Shown here one piece after another: positions 33,761 through 43,574 of a stretch of 64,000 nucleotides of DNA (position 1 is the first letter of the stretch; each line of letters begins with the position of its first letter). The notes under the pieces were generated by a model. That model was not told where the DNA came from. It searched no databases and was given only the letters and a program-made list of their open reading frames with translations. The stretch is from Actinacidiphila glaucinigra (GTDB taxonomy: Bacteria > Actinomycetota > Actinomycetes > Streptomycetales > Streptomycetaceae), in the NCBI RefSeq assembly GCF_900188405.1, contig NZ_FZOF01000001.1:124001-188000 (forward strand), written 5' to 3'. The position numbers and the translations under genes were made by a program.

Positions 33761-36502
33761 TTACGCGTCGCCGCCCGCGGCACCGGGGTCGGCGGCGGCG
33801 ACGTCGAGCAGCTGGTAGCGGTCGATCGCCTGCTTCAGCACGGAGCGGTCGATCTTCCCCTCCTTGGCGAGCTCGGTGAGCACGCCGAGGACCACCGACT
33901 GGGCGTCGATGTGGAAGAACCGGCGCGCCGCGCCACGGGTGTCGGCGAAGCCGAAGCCGTCGGCGCCGAGCGACTGCCAGGTGCCCGGCACCCAGCGGGA
34001 GATCTGGTCCGGGACGGCCCGCATCCAGTCCGAGACGGCCACGAACGGGCCCTCGGAGCCGCTGAGCTTCTGCGTCACGTACGGGACGCGCTGCTCCTCC
34101 TCCGGGTGGAGCAGGTTGTGCGCCTCGGCCTCCACGGCGTCGCGCCGCAGCTCGTTCCAGGAGGTCGCGGACCACACGTCGGCCCGGACGTTCCACTCCT
34201 CGGCGAGGATCCGCTGGGCCTCCAGGGCCCACGGCACGGCCACGCCGGACGCCAGGATCTGCGCCGGGATCGCGCCCGCCTCGCCCGTCCGGTACCGGTA
34301 CAGGCCCTTGAGGATGCCCTCGACGTCCACGCCCTGCGGCTCGGCCGGCTGGACGATCGGCTCGTTGTAGACGGTGAGGTAGTAGAAGACGTCCTCGTTC
34401 GCCTCGGGGGTCCCGCCGTACATGCGGCGCAGACCGTCCTTGACGATGTGCGCGATCTCGAAGCCGAACGCGGGGTCGTACGCGACGACGGCCGGGTTGG
34501 TCGAGGCCAGCAGGTGCGAGTGGCCGTCGGCGTGCTGCAGGCCCTCACCGGTGAGGGTGGTGCGGCCCGCCGTGGCGCCCAGCACGAAGCCGCGCGCCAG
34601 CTGGTCGGCCATCTGCCAGAACTGGTCGCCGGTCCGCTGGAAGCCGAACATCGAGTAGAAGACGTAGACCGGGATCAGCGGCTCGCCGTGGGTCGCGTAG
34701 GACGACCCGGCGGCGATCAGCGAGGCGGTGCAACCCGCCTCGGAGATGCCGTCGTGCAGCATCTGACCGGTCGGGGACTCCTTGTACGCCAGCAGCAGCT
34801 CGCGGTCGACGGACTCGTACGTCTGGCCCAGCGGGTTGTAGATCTTGGCCGACGGGAAGAGCGAGTCCATGCCGAAGGTGCGGTACTCGTCCGGCGCGAT
34901 CGGCACGAAGCGCTTGCCGATCTCCTTGTCCCGCATGAGGTCCTTCAGCAGCCGGACGAAGGCCATCGTGGTGGCGATCGTCTGGTTGCCGGAGCCCTTG
35001 CGGGTGCCCGCGTAGGCCTTGTCGTCCGGCAGCGCCAGCGGCTTCGCGCGCACGACGCGGGTCGGGACGTAGCCGCCCAGGCCCTTGCGCCGGTCGTGCA
35101 TGTACTGGATCTCCTCCGAGTTCCGGCCCGGGTGGTAGTACGGCGGGGCGCCGGACTCCAGCTCCTTGTCGGAGATCGGCAGGTGCAGCCGGTCGCGGAA
35201 GCGCTTGAGGTCGTCGACCGTCAGCTTCTTCATCTGGTGGGTCGCGTTGCGGCCCTCGAAGTTCGGGCCGAGCGTCCAGCCCTTGACGGTCTGGGCCAGG
35301 ATCACGGTCGGCTGGCCCTTGTGCTCACGGGCCGCCTTGTACGCCGCGTAGATCTTGCGGTGGTCGTGGCCGCCGCGGCCCAGGTGCAGGATCTGGTCGG
35401 CGGTGAGGCCCTCGACCATCTTCCGCAGCCGGTGGTCGTCACCGAAGAAGTGGTCGCGGATGTACTCGCCGGTCTCGGTGGCGTAGGTCTGGAACTGGCC
35501 GTCGGGCGTGGTGTTGAGCTTGTTCACCAGCACGCCGTCGCGGTCCTGCGCGAGCAGCGGGTCCCAGGTCCGGTCCCAGATCAGCTTGATGACGTTCCAG
35601 CCGGCGCCGCGGAACTGCGACTCCAGCTCCTGGATGATCTTGCCGTTGCCGCGCACCGGGCCGTCGAGCCGCTGCAGGTTGCAGTTGACGACGAAGGTGA
35701 GGTTGTCCAGGCCCTCGCGGGCGGCCAGGGAGAGCTGGCCGAGCGACTCGGGCTCGTCCATCTCGCCGTCGCCGAGGAACGCCCACACGTGCGACTGCTC
35801 GGTGTCGGCGATGCCGCGAGCCTGCAGGTAGCGGTTCATCCGGGCCTGGTAGATCGCGCCCAGCGGGCCGAGGCCCATGGAGACGGTCGGGAACTCCCAG
35901 AAGTCCGGCATGAGCCGCGGGTGCGGGTAGCTCGACAGGCCGTACGGCGCCTTGGACCTCTCCTGGCGGAAGGCGTCGAGCTGGGTCTCGGAGAGCCGGT
36001 CCAGCAGGAAGGCGCGGGCGTACACGCCGGGGGAGGCGTGGCCCTGGAAGAAGATCTGGTCCCCTCCCTTGCCGTCGTCCTTGCCCCGGAAGAAGTGGTT
36101 GAAGCCCACGTCGTACAGGGAGGCAGAGGAAGCGAAGGTGGCGATGTGCCCGCCGACGCCGATACCCGGCCGCTGCGCCCGGGACACCATGACCGCCGCG
36201 TTCCAGCGGGTCGCGTTGAGGATGCGCCGCTCGATGTCCTCGTTGCCGGGGAAGAACGGCTCGTCCTTGGTCGCGATGGTGTTGACGTAATCCGTGCTGC
36301 GCATCTCGGGCACGGCAACCCGCCGCTCGCGGGCTCGCTCGATCAGGCGGAGCATGAGGTAGCGGGCGCGCTCGCGTCCGCGTTCGTCGACGGCGGCGTC
36401 AAGCGAGTCGAGCCATTCCGCCGTCTCCTCGGGATCGAAATCCGGGACCTGGCTGGGAAGGCCGCCAATGATGATCGGGTTGCGATCTGATCCGGAAGCC
36501 AC
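33761..36502 (-). CDS. aceE: pyruvate dehydrogenase E1 component, homodimeric type
   Basis: A 913-residue thiamine-diphosphate enzyme that decarboxylates pyruvate and passes the acetyl group to lipoyl-E2. The TPP motif [10 protein letters not shown]...NCNLQRLDG is at about 250-290, and the transketolase-like second half holds SAGCTAS-type [22 protein letters not shown] start 36502 follows an AAGGAA site. Length and gene are typical for Streptomyces, which uses this AceE type. It is separated from DUF3052 by a divergent promoter region containing TGGTAACCA-type palindromes. Confidence 0.97.
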   Translation of the reverse strand: MASGSDRNPIIIGGLPSQVPDFDPEETAEWLDSLDAAVDERGRERARYLMLRLIERARERRVAVPEMRSTDYVNTIATKDEPFFPGNEDIERRILNATRWNAAVMVSRAQRPGIGVGGHIATFASSASLYDVGFNHFFRGKDDGKGGDQIFFQGHASPGVYARAFLLDRLSETQLDAFRQERSKAPYGLSSYPHPRLMPDFWEFPTVSMGLGPLGAIYQARMNRYLQARGIADTEQSHVWAFLGDGEMDEPESLGQLSLAAREGLDNLTFVVNCNLQRLDGPVRGNGKIIQELESQFRGAGWNVIKLIWDRTWDPLLAQDRDGVLVNKLNTTPDGQFQTYATETGEYIRDHFFGDDHRLRKMVEGLTADQILHLGRGGHDHRKIYAAYKAAREHKGQPTVILAQTVKGWTLGPNFEGRNATHQMKKLTVDDLKRFRDRLHLPISDKELESGAPPYYHPGRNSEEIQYMHDRRKGLGGYVPTRVVRAKPLALPDDKAYAGTRKGSGNQTIATTMAFVRLLKDLMRDKEIGKRFVPIAPDEYRTFGMDSLFPSAKIYNPLGQTYESVDRELLLAYKESPTGQMLHDGISEAGCTASLIAAGSSYATHGEPLIPVYVFYSMFGFQRTGDQFWQMADQLARGFVLGATAGRTTLTGEGLQHADGHSHLLASTNPAVVAYDPAFGFEIAHIVKDGLRRMYGGTPEANEDVFYYLTVYNEPIVQPAEPQGVDVEGILKGLYRYRTGEAGAIPAQILASGVAVPWALEAQRILAEEWNVRADVWSATSWNELRRDAVEAEAHNLLHPEEEQRVPYVTQKLSGSEGPFVAVSDWMRAVPDQISRWVPGTWQSLGADGFGFADTRGAARRFFHIDAQSVVLGVLTELAKEGKIDRSVLKQAIDRYQLLDVAAADPGAAGGDA

Positions 36503-36908
36503 GCTATTCCTTCGCTTCTAGGGTCTTGCTCTGCTGGGTCGCGCCGCCTCCATCGTGTACCGCGCGTTCGGGATACGTCATCTCTACTGAGTGGTAACCA
36601 TCACTAAGTGAGACAGACCCCTCTTACAGACCCTCTTGAGGCTCTCGCATGGCTGTCCGGTGGCCGTTCGACCAAACCGCAACTCTACGCCCACTCGGAC
36701 GTACGACCGACCGCAACCCCGATTCGGGAGAAACCCTGGCATAGTGGAGTGAGCCACGTCACCCCTCACGGTTCGGGTTGCGGTGACACGTCAACGTTTG
36801 GGCGGGATGGGCGGCTGGGTACTTGCGCGAACCGCCGCGCCCGTGTGGACTACCGCCCATAACCCCGCACAGGAGCGGGAAGACAACCCCCATGACAGGA
36901 GGCAGAGC
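36503..36908. other. divergent promoter region aceE / DUF3052
   Basis: No gene is seen in these 406 bp. The odd palindrome TGGTAACCA (36592-36600) lies within a TCACTTAGTGA-like and TGATGG-ACCACTCA-like context on the aceE side, a plausible repressor site for aceE. A CATAGT -10-like box is at 36740-36745 on the DUF3052 side. An AGGAGG ribosome site ends the region at 36897-36902. Confidence 0.5.
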
Positions 36909-37349
36909 GTGAGCGCGACCGCGGGCCACGCGGAGGAGCAGACCAACCCGGCAAGCCGGCTTGGTTTTGAGCCCGGACAGGTGGTCCAGGAGCTCGGCTA
37001 CGACGACGACGTCGATCACGAGCTCCGTGAGGGTATTGAGGGGATCACGGGCGAGGAACTCGCGGACGAGGAGTACGACGACGTCGCCGACGGCGTCATC
37101 CTCTGGTTCCGTGATGATGACGGCGATCTGACCGACGCCCTGGTCGACGCCACGTCCGCCATCGACGAGGGCGCCCAGATCTGGCTCATGACCCCGAAGA
37201 CCGGCCGTGACGGGCACGTCGAGCCGAGTGACATCGGAGAGGCCGCGCAGACCGCCGGCCTGGCTCAGACCAGCAGTGTCAACGTCTCCAAGGACTGGAC
37301 CGCCAGTCGTCTGGTGACTCCCAAGACGGCGAAGGCCGGCAAGCGCTGA
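36909..37349 (+). CDS. DUF3052 family protein
   Basis: A 146-residue acidic protein of unknown function, conserved in Actinobacteria. The core reads RLGFEPGQVVQELGYDDDVD, GVILWFRDDDGDLTDALVDA, IWLMTPKTGRDGHVEPSDIGEA. GTG 36909 is chosen with AGGAGG 6 nt upstream; a longer frame upstream lacks any homology. It stands between aceE and the peroxiredoxin and ends in a strong terminator. No function is proposed. Confidence 0.85.
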   Translation: MSATAGHAEEQTNPASRLGFEPGQVVQELGYDDDVDHELREGIEGITGEELADEEYDDVADGVILWFRDDDGDLTDALVDATSAIDEGAQIWLMTPKTGRDGHVEPSDIGEAAQTAGLAQTSSVNVSKDWTASRLVTPKTAKAGKR

Positions 37350-37362
37350 GCCCTGCCGACCG

Positions 37363-37403
37363 GCACCGCGCCCCCGTGACCGAGCGTCGCGGGGGCGCGG
37401 TGC
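37363..37403 (+). terminator. terminator after DUF3052
   Basis: GCACCGCGCCCCCG (37363-37376) and CGGGGGCGCGGTGC (37390-37403) form a perfect 14-bp stem, followed by the T-rich GTTGTGT. Confidence 0.88.
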
Positions 37404-37486
37404 GTTGTGTGCCCGTGGCGGTGCGAGACTGACGGCGGGGCCCGGCCGCGGGTCCCGTCACCGTCCACCGGAGAGGTGTGTCCACC

Positions 37487-37945
37487 ATGGCGCTCGCCGT
37501 AGGCGACCAGGCCCCCGACTTCGCGCTGCGGGACCAGCACGGCCGGACCGTGCGGCTGTCCGACTTCAAGGGCGCCAGGAACGTGGTGCTGCTCTTCTTC
37601 CCCTTCGCCTTCACCGGGGTCTGCACGGGCGAACTGTGCGCGCTCCGCGACGAACTGCCGGCCTTCCAGAACGACGACGTCCAGCTGCTCGCGGTCTCCA
37701 ACGACTCGATGCACACCCAGCGCGTCTTCTCCGACCAGGAGGGCCTGGAGTACCCGCTGCTGTCCGACTTCTGGCCGCACGGCGAGGTCTCCCGGGCCTA
37801 CGGCGTCTTCGCCGAGGACAAGGGCTGCGCGGTGCGCGGCACCTTCGTCATCGACAAGGAGGGCGTGGTCCGCTGGACCGTCGTCAACGGCCTGCCGGAC
37901 GCCCGTGACCTGAACGACTATGTCAAGGCGCTCGAAGCCCTGTAG
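37487..37945 (+). CDS. peroxiredoxin (AhpE-like)
   Basis: A 152-residue thioredoxin-fold peroxidase. The peroxidatic Cys is in [13 protein letters not shown] (P-x3-T-x2-C), and a second Cys follows four residues later. [14 protein letters not shown] marks the C-terminal strand. AhpE-type enzymes reduce hydroperoxides and peroxynitrite in the cytoplasm. ATG 37487 follows GGAGAGG by 10 nt. It lies 73 bp upstream of terD-like genes, fitting an oxidative/metal stress cluster. Confidence 0.93.
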   Translation: MALAVGDQAPDFALRDQHGRTVRLSDFKGARNVVLLFFPFAFTGVCTGELCALRDELPAFQNDDVQLLAVSNDSMHTQRVFSDQEGLEYPLLSDFWPHGEVSRAYGVFAEDKGCAVRGTFVIDKEGVVRWTVVNGLPDARDLNDYVKALEAL

Positions 37946-38018
37946 TCCCGGGGAACCGGGTACTAACCTCAGGGCGTTGATCCTGATACGAGCAGCACGC
38001 GATGACATGGGAGGACCC

Positions 38019-38594
38019 GTGGGAGTCAGCCTCAGCAAGGGTGGCAACGTATCGCTGACGAAGGAGGCCCCCAACCTCACGGCCGTCATCGTCGGCCTCG
38101 GATGGGACGCCCGCACCACCACGGGCTCGGACTTCGACCTCGACGCCAGTGCCCTGCTCACGGGCACCGAGGGCAAGGTCCTCTCCGACCAGCACTTCGT
38201 CTTCTTCAACAACCTCAGGAGCCCCGACGGCTCCGTGGAGCACACCGGTGACAACATCACCGGTGAGGGCGAGGGGGACGACGAGCAGATCAAGGTGAAC
38301 CTGGCCGGTGTGCCGGCCGAGGTCGCCAAGATCGTCTTCCCGGTGTCGATCTACGACGCCGAGACCCGTCAGCAGTCGTTCGGCCAGGTGCGCAACGCGT
38401 TCATCCGCGTCGTCAACCAGGCCGACGACAGGGAACTGGCCCGTTACGACCTCACCGAGGACGCCTCGACCGAGACGGCGATGGTCTTCGGAGAGCTGTA
38501 CCGGCACGGTGCGGAATGGAAGTTCCGGGCCATCGGCCAGGGTTATGCGTCCGGCCTGCGCGGCATCGCGCAGGACTTCGGCGTCAACGTCTGA
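38019..38594 (+). CDS. TerD family protein, copy 1
   Basis: A 191-residue TerD domain protein. Calcium-site motifs are conserved: FDLDASALL (about 39) and [21 protein letters not shown] (about 60). The C-terminal [19 protein letters not shown] closes the fold. TerD proteins bind Ca2+ and act with TerC-like membrane proteins in stress and tellurite response. GTG 38019 follows GGAGG. It heads a run TerD-TerD-DUF475-TerA-like. Confidence 0.93.
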   Translation: MGVSLSKGGNVSLTKEAPNLTAVIVGLGWDARTTTGSDFDLDASALLTGTEGKVLSDQHFVFFNNLRSPDGSVEHTGDNITGEGEGDDEQIKVNLAGVPAEVAKIVFPVSIYDAETRQQSFGQVRNAFIRVVNQADDRELARYDLTEDASTETAMVFGELYRHGAEWKFRAIGQGYASGLRGIAQDFGVNV

Positions 38595-38657
38595 TTCGCC
38601 GGGGTCGCGCGGTCCGCGTCCGGCGGACCGCGAGCCCCCGCGGGGGAGGAGAACAGC

Positions 38658-39233
38658 ATGGGCGTGACGCTCGCCAAGGGGGGCAATGTCTCCCTCACCA
38701 AGGCCGCACCCAATCTGACCCAGGTCCTGATCGGGCTCGGCTGGGACGCGCGCTCCACCACCGGCGCGCCCTTCGACCTGGACGCCAGCGCCCTGCTGTG
38801 CGCCTCGGGCCGGGTGCTCGGCGACGAGTACTTCGTCTTCTACAACAACCTCAAGAGCCCGGAGGGCTCGGTCGAGCACACCGGCGACAACCTGACCGGT
38901 GACGGCGACGGCGACGACGAGGTCCTGCTGGTGGACCTGTCGGCCGTACCCGAGCGGGTCGACAAGATCGTCTTCCCGGTCTCCATCTACGAAGCCGATG
39001 CCCGCGGCCAGACCTTCGGTCAGGTCAGCAATGCCTTCATCCGGGTGGTCAACCAGACCGACCAGAGCGAACTGGCCCGCTACGACCTCTCCGAGGACGC
39101 CTCGAGCGAAACGGCGATGATCTTCGGCGAGCTGTACCGATACGGCGGCGAATGGAAGTTCCGAGCCGTTGGCCAGGGGTATGCATCAGGGCTCCGGGGC
39201 ATCGCCCTAGACTTTGGGGTCAACGTTTCGTAA
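38658..39233 (+). CDS. TerD family protein, copy 2
   Basis: A 191-residue TerD paralogue, collinear along the full length with copy 1 and retaining its Ca2+ motifs ([28 protein letters not shown]). Its ATG at 38658 has a GGAGGAG site. Paired TerD genes of equal length suggest heteromeric assembly at the membrane; family studies support TerD-TerC association. The DUF475 gene follows after 16 bp, so coupling is likely. Confidence 0.93.
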   Translation: MGVTLAKGGNVSLTKAAPNLTQVLIGLGWDARSTTGAPFDLDASALLCASGRVLGDEYFVFYNNLKSPEGSVEHTGDNLTGDGDGDDEVLLVDLSAVPERVDKIVFPVSIYEADARGQTFGQVSNAFIRVVNQTDQSELARYDLSEDASSETAMIFGELYRYGGEWKFRAVGQGYASGLRGIALDFGVNVS

Positions 39234-39249
39234 AGGGATTGGATATCCA

Positions 39250-40392
39250 GTGCTCCTCCGAACTTTCGGCTGGTCGTTCGGTGTCACCGCCGCCGGCCTC
39301 GCCCTCGCCGGTTATCTGTGGGGTGCGGAGGGGCTTGCCCTCGTCGCCATCCTGTCGGTGCTGGAGATCTCGCTCTCCTTCGACAACGCGGTGATCAACG
39401 CCGGCATCCTGCGGAAGATGAATGCCTTCTGGCAGAAGATCTTCCTCACCATCGGCATTCTGATCGCCGTCTTCGGCATGCGCCTTGTCTTCCCGATCAT
39501 CATCGTGTCGATCACGGCCAAGCTGGGACCCATCGAGGCCATCGACCTGGCGATCAACAACAAGGAACAGTACGAGCACCTCGTCACCTCCGCGCACCCG
39601 GCGATCGCCGCGTTCGGCGGGATGTTCCTGTTGATGATCTTCCTCGACTTCATCTTCGAGGAGCGTGAGCACAAGTGGCTCGCCTGGCTGGAGAAGCCCC
39701 TCTCCAAGCTCGGCAAGCTCGACACGCTCTCCGTGGTCGTCGCCCTGGTCGCCCTGCTGATCACCGCCACCACCCTCGCCACCGCCGTCCCGCACGGCGG
39801 CGGCGACAAGTCCTCCACGGTGCTGCTCTCCGGCATCGGCGGCCTCATCACCTACCTCGTCGTCGGCGGCATCTCGAGCTACTTCGAGGACAAGCTGGAG
39901 GACGAGGCCGAGGAGGCCGACGAGGAGCTCGAGGAGATGAGCTCGGGCGGCAAGCCGGCCGGCAGTGGCGCATCGGCCGTGGGCCTGGCGGGCAAGGCGG
40001 CGTTCTTCCTCTTCCTCTACCTCGAGGTCATCGACGCGTCGTTCTCCTTCGACGGCGTCATCGGCGCGTTCGCGATCTCCAACGACATCTTCATCATCGC
40101 CCTCGGCCTCGGCATCGGTGCGATGTACATCCGGTCGCTCACCGTCTTCCTGGTCCGCAAGGGCACCCTGGACGACTACGTCTACCTGGAGCACGGCGCG
40201 CACTACGCGATCGGCGCGCTGGCGGTCATCCTCCTGGTCACCATCCGGTTCGAGATCAACGAGGTCATCACCGGCCTCATCGGCGTCGTCCTGATCGGCG
40301 CCTCCTACTGGTCGTCGGTGGTGCGAAACCGCCGTCTCGGGGAAAGCTCCGAGCAGCGGGACGACAAAGCGGAGGTGACGAGCGGGGTCTGA
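39250..40392 (+). CDS. DUF475/TerC-like integral membrane protein
   Basis: A 380-residue membrane protein with about nine helices in two repeated halves. Each half carries a TerC-superfamily acidic motif within a helix (ISLSFDNAVINAGIL and ASFSFDGVIGAFAIS), where the Asp is thought to take part in metal ion handling. An acidic loop EDEAEEADEELEE lies between halves. GTG 39250 is chosen with AAAGGGA upstream; the ORF is open only 12 codons further. It probably anchors the neighbouring TerD proteins. Confidence 0.9.
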   Translation: MLLRTFGWSFGVTAAGLALAGYLWGAEGLALVAILSVLEISLSFDNAVINAGILRKMNAFWQKIFLTIGILIAVFGMRLVFPIIIVSITAKLGPIEAIDLAINNKEQYEHLVTSAHPAIAAFGGMFLLMIFLDFIFEEREHKWLAWLEKPLSKLGKLDTLSVVVALVALLITATTLATAVPHGGGDKSSTVLLSGIGGLITYLVVGGISSYFEDKLEDEAEEADEELEEMSSGGKPAGSGASAVGLAGKAAFFLFLYLEVIDASFSFDGVIGAFAISNDIFIIALGLGIGAMYIRSLTVFLVRKGTLDDYVYLEHGAHYAIGALAVILLVTIRFEINEVITGLIGVVLIGASYWSSVVRNRRLGESSEQRDDKAEVTSGV

Positions 40393-40475
40393 CCCCCGTC
40401 TCGTCACGGCAAACGGCTCACGCCGCCCCTCGCCGACCCGGCGGGGGGCGGCCTGCGTCCTGGGGAGGGACGGAC

Positions 40476-41207
40476 ATGTGGAACTTCCTGCGGCCGAGCG
40501 GCGGCATCAACACGCAGTTCGACATGGCGAACGCGCACACCATCGAACTCACCCGGCGGCACCAGGTCGTCTCGCTGTCCAAGCAGGGCGCGGCCGTCGG
40601 CAATCTGCGCATCAACCTGTCCTGGCAGATGCGCACCTCCGACACCGGCGGTTGGAACCAGCGCAGCGGCTCCTGGCTGAGCCGCCAGATGCACCTGTTC
40701 AAACCGGAGCCCGTGCAGGCCGCCGGCCCCGCCATGGTCAACGTCGACCTCGACCTGGCGTGCATGTACGAGCTGACCGACGGCACCAAGGGCGTCGTGC
40801 AGCCGCTCGGCAACTTCCTCGGCGACCTCGACGCCCCGCCGTACATCCAGATGACCGGCGACGACCGCTTCGGCGGCTCGTCCGGCGAGACGCTCTACAT
40901 CAACCTCGACAAGCACGAAGAGTTCAAGCGCATGCTCGTCTTCGTCTACATCTACGACGGCACGCCGGCCTTCGACCGCACCCACGCCAAGGTGGAGATC
41001 TTCCCCAGTTCGGGCCCGCGGATCGAGATCCTGCTCGACGAGCGCGAGCCGCAGGCCCGCTCCTGCGCCGTGGTGCTCATCGAGAACAAGAAGGGCGACC
41101 TGACCGTGCGCCGCGAGGTGAAGTACGTCTACGGCTTCCAGGCCGAGCTCGACCGGCTCTACGGCTGGGGCCTGCAGTGGGGCCGCGGCTACAAGACCAA
41201 GGTCTGA
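40476..41207 (+). CDS. TerA-like/TerD-superfamily protein
   Basis: A 243-residue protein with a single TerD-like beta-sandwich. GAAVGNLRINLSWQ and VNVDLDLACMYELTDG form the divergent calcium site, and YIYDGTPAFDRTHAKVEIF is typical of TerA-type proteins. No membrane helix is present. GGGGAGGGA precedes ATG 40476. Gene order places it with the TerD/DUF475 set, 83 bp downstream of DUF475. A structural or sensor role in the ter complex is inferred. Confidence 0.85.
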   Translation: MWNFLRPSGGINTQFDMANAHTIELTRRHQVVSLSKQGAAVGNLRINLSWQMRTSDTGGWNQRSGSWLSRQMHLFKPEPVQAAGPAMVNVDLDLACMYELTDGTKGVVQPLGNFLGDLDAPPYIQMTGDDRFGGSSGETLYINLDKHEEFKRMLVFVYIYDGTPAFDRTHAKVEIFPSSGPRIEILLDEREPQARSCAVVLIENKKGDLTVRREVKYVYGFQAELDRLYGWGLQWGRGYKTKV

Positions 41208-41232
41208 CCGCGCGGCCCCCTGCCGGGAACGC

Positions 41233-42150
41233 TCAGCGGCGTTCCTGGAACTGCGGGCCCATCGGCGGCAGCCGGAACCCCTGCACCGGCTGCGGGTAGC
41301 CGTACGCGGGAGCGGGGGCCGCGGCGGTCGGGGCCGGCTGCTGCGGCGGGTAGCCGTAGCCGGGGGCGGGTGCGGCCACGGTGGGCTGCGGCTCCTGGGG
41401 GTAGCCGTACGCCGGGGCGGCCACCGTCGGCTGCGGCTCCTGCGGGTAGCCGTAGGCGGGCGGCGCGGTGGGCTGCGGGGGCACCGGCGCCGGGGCCTGC
41501 AGGGTGTACGCGTCCGGCTCGCCGGTCACCGCGACGGTCGGCGGCACGGGCTGCGGCGCCGGGGCCTCGCCCTCGGGCCGCGGCGGCGGCGCCTCGTCGA
41601 GGTCGCCCTCCTCCACGGTGATGCCGAACTCGGTGGCCAGCGCCTCCAGCCCCGAGGCGTAGCCCTGCCCCAGCGCACGGAACTTCCAGCCGCCCGCCCT
41701 GCGGTACAGCTCGCCGCAGATCAGCGCCGACTCGTCGCCGGTGTCCGGGACGACGTCGAAGAGCGCCAGCGGCTCGGCGTCGGAGCCCGCGGCCGTGTCG
41801 TAGAGCAGCACCGTCAGGTCGGAGACGAGGGCGAAGGGGCCGCCGTCCGAGGAGGCCGCGACGACCACCCGCTCCACGCCCGCCTCGAGCGCGGTCAGGT
41901 CCACCTCGACCGCGTCCGTCAGCCCGGCCGGCTCGCTGCGCTTGGGCAGGTGCCGGGCGGCGCCCCCGGGGTGCCGGGGCTGGTTGTAGAAGATGAAGTC
42001 CTCGTCCGAGCGCACCCGGCCGTCCGCGCCCAGCAGCAGCGCCGAGGCGTCCACGTCCGGCACACCCGCCCCCGGGCTCCAGCGGAGCACCGCCCGCACC
42101 GCCGAGGCCGTCACCGGGATGTTGGAGCCCTTCACCATCGCCTGCGTCAT
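41233..42150 (-). CDS. TerD-domain protein with Pro/Tyr/Gln-rich repeat tail
   Basis: A 305-residue protein. Residues 1-185 are a TerD domain, whose metal site is partly altered ([10 protein letters not shown] kept; [17 protein letters not shown] instead of NN-hydrophobic-SPDGS). Residues 190-305 are a low-complexity tail with [15 protein letters not shown] occurring twice perfectly and further YGYP units. Such tails can drive oligomer or condensate formation. It is divergent from the CitE-PRTase-HAD module and converges on the TerA-like gene. Start at ATG 42150. Confidence 0.88.
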   Translation of the reverse strand: MTQAMVKGSNIPVTASAVRAVLRWSPGAGVPDVDASALLLGADGRVRSDEDFIFYNQPRHPGGAARHLPKRSEPAGLTDAVEVDLTALEAGVERVVVAASSDGGPFALVSDLTVLLYDTAAGSDAEPLALFDVVPDTGDESALICGELYRRAGGWKFRALGQGYASGLEALATEFGITVEEGDLDEAPPPRPEGEAPAPQPVPPTVAVTGEPDAYTLQAPAPVPPQPTAPPAYGYPQEPQPTVAAPAYGYPQEPQPTVAAPAPGYGYPPQQPAPTAAAPAPAYGYPQPVQGFRLPPMGPQFQERR

Positions 42151-42378
42151 GCGCGTAATCCTGCCCTCCCGGGGGCCGCGTCCACAACGCGGGGCGTGTG
42201 ACGGGTGTGCCGGAGGGGAGAGATGCGGACAGGCCGACATGTACCGGACCCGAGGGGGTTACCTGATTTTCACGTACGCCGGGAACGTCCGCAGGGGGCT
42301 CGCACGTACGATAATCGGCCACACGGCGTCGGGGGACGCTTCCCACCTCTCCAACCACCACCTGCCACGGGGGAACGC

Positions 42379-43545
42379 ATGCGCCACTTCGGGCACCTCG
42401 CACCGGACGTACGGAACGAGCTCTTCCACCGGGAGCCCGCGGAGTTCACCGCGGCCTCACCGGCCGGCACGCTGGCCGTCGCCCTCGGCGCCACCCTCTA
42501 CTGCCCGGCCACCCGCTCGCGGCTCGCCGACGACGTGCTCAAGCAGGCCGCGCGCGGGGTCGTCTCGATGGTGCTGTGCCTGGAGGACTCCATCGACGAC
42601 CGCGAGGTCGAGACCGCGGAGGAGAACCTGGTCCGCCAGTTCGGCGAACTGTCCCACCGGATCCCCGACGGCGACCCCCCGCTGCTCTTCATCCGCGTCC
42701 GCACCCCCGGCCAGATCACCGACCTCGTGCGCCGGCTCGGCGACGACGTCCGCCTGCTCTCCGGGTTCGTGCTCCCCAAGTTCACCGAGGAGTCCGGGGT
42801 CCCCTTCCTGGAGGCCCTCGCCGCCGCCGAGGCGGACTGCGGACGGCGGCTGTTCGCCATGCCGGTCCTGGAGTCCCCGCAGCTGCTCCACCTGGAGACC
42901 CGCACCGAGACGCTGTACGGCATCTCCCGCACCGTCGACAAGTACCGCGACCGCGTCCTCGCGCTGCGGCTCGGCGTCACCGACTTCTGCTCCGCCTACG
43001 GGCTGCGCCGCTCGCCCGACATGACCGCCTACGACGTCCGCATCGTCGCCTCGATCATCGCCGACGTGGTCAACGTCCTCGGGCGCGCCGACGGCACCGG
43101 CTTCACCATCACCGGACCGGTCTGGGAGTACTTCAAGCACTCCGAGCGCATGTTCAAGCCACTGCTGCGGCAGAGCCCCTTCATCCCCGCGGCCGTCGAC
43201 CTGCGCGAGGCCCTGATCCAGCGGGACATGGACGGGCTGCTCCGCGAGATCGAACTGGACCGGACGAACGGCCTGCAGGGCAAGACCTGCATCCACCCCT
43301 CGCACGTCCAGCCCGTGCACGCGCTCAGCGTCGTCTCCCACGAGGAGTGGAGCGACGCGGCCGACATACTCCACGAGGACCGCAGCGGCGGGGGCGTGCT
43401 GCGCTCGGCCTACACGAACAAGATGAACGAGGTGAAGCCGCACCGCGCCTGGGCCGAGCGCACCGTGCGGCGCGCCGAGGTCTTCGGCGTGGCACGGGAG
43501 GAGATCGGCTTCGTCGAGCTGCTCTCCGCGTGCGTGCCGTCGTGA
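42379..43545 (+). CDS. CitE/HpcH-HpaI-like lyase of the ter biosynthetic module
   Basis: A 388-residue TIM-barrel protein of the citrate lyase beta/HpcH superfamily. Metal and substrate residues are visible in VVSMVLCLEDSIDD, PLLFIRVRTPG, FAMPVLESPQLLHLE and KTCIHPSHVQPVHAL. It is larger than CitE (about 290 residues). In ter-linked operons it is the first of a set with phosphoribosyltransferases and a HAD phosphatase, where it is predicted to act on a C-C bond of a sugar- or nucleoside-like metabolite. ATG 42379 has no strong ribosome site. A GATAAT -10-like box is at 42310-42315. Confidence 0.88.
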   Translation: MRHFGHLAPDVRNELFHREPAEFTAASPAGTLAVALGATLYCPATRSRLADDVLKQAARGVVSMVLCLEDSIDDREVETAEENLVRQFGELSHRIPDGDPPLLFIRVRTPGQITDLVRRLGDDVRLLSGFVLPKFTEESGVPFLEALAAAEADCGRRLFAMPVLESPQLLHLETRTETLYGISRTVDKYRDRVLALRLGVTDFCSAYGLRRSPDMTAYDVRIVASIIADVVNVLGRADGTGFTITGPVWEYFKHSERMFKPLLRQSPFIPAAVDLREALIQRDMDGLLREIELDRTNGLQGKTCIHPSHVQPVHALSVVSHEEWSDAADILHEDRSGGGVLRSAYTNKMNEVKPHRAWAERTVRRAEVFGVAREEIGFVELLSACVPS

Positions 43546-43574
43546 CCGGCCACGAGAGGGAGAGTGCCGAGCGC

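Noticed and set aside
33212-36490. 1092-codon open frame antisense to aceE
   Set aside because: Shadow frame caused by GC-rich third positions; low-complexity Arg/Gly/Val sequence without family features, while aceE is clear on the other strand.
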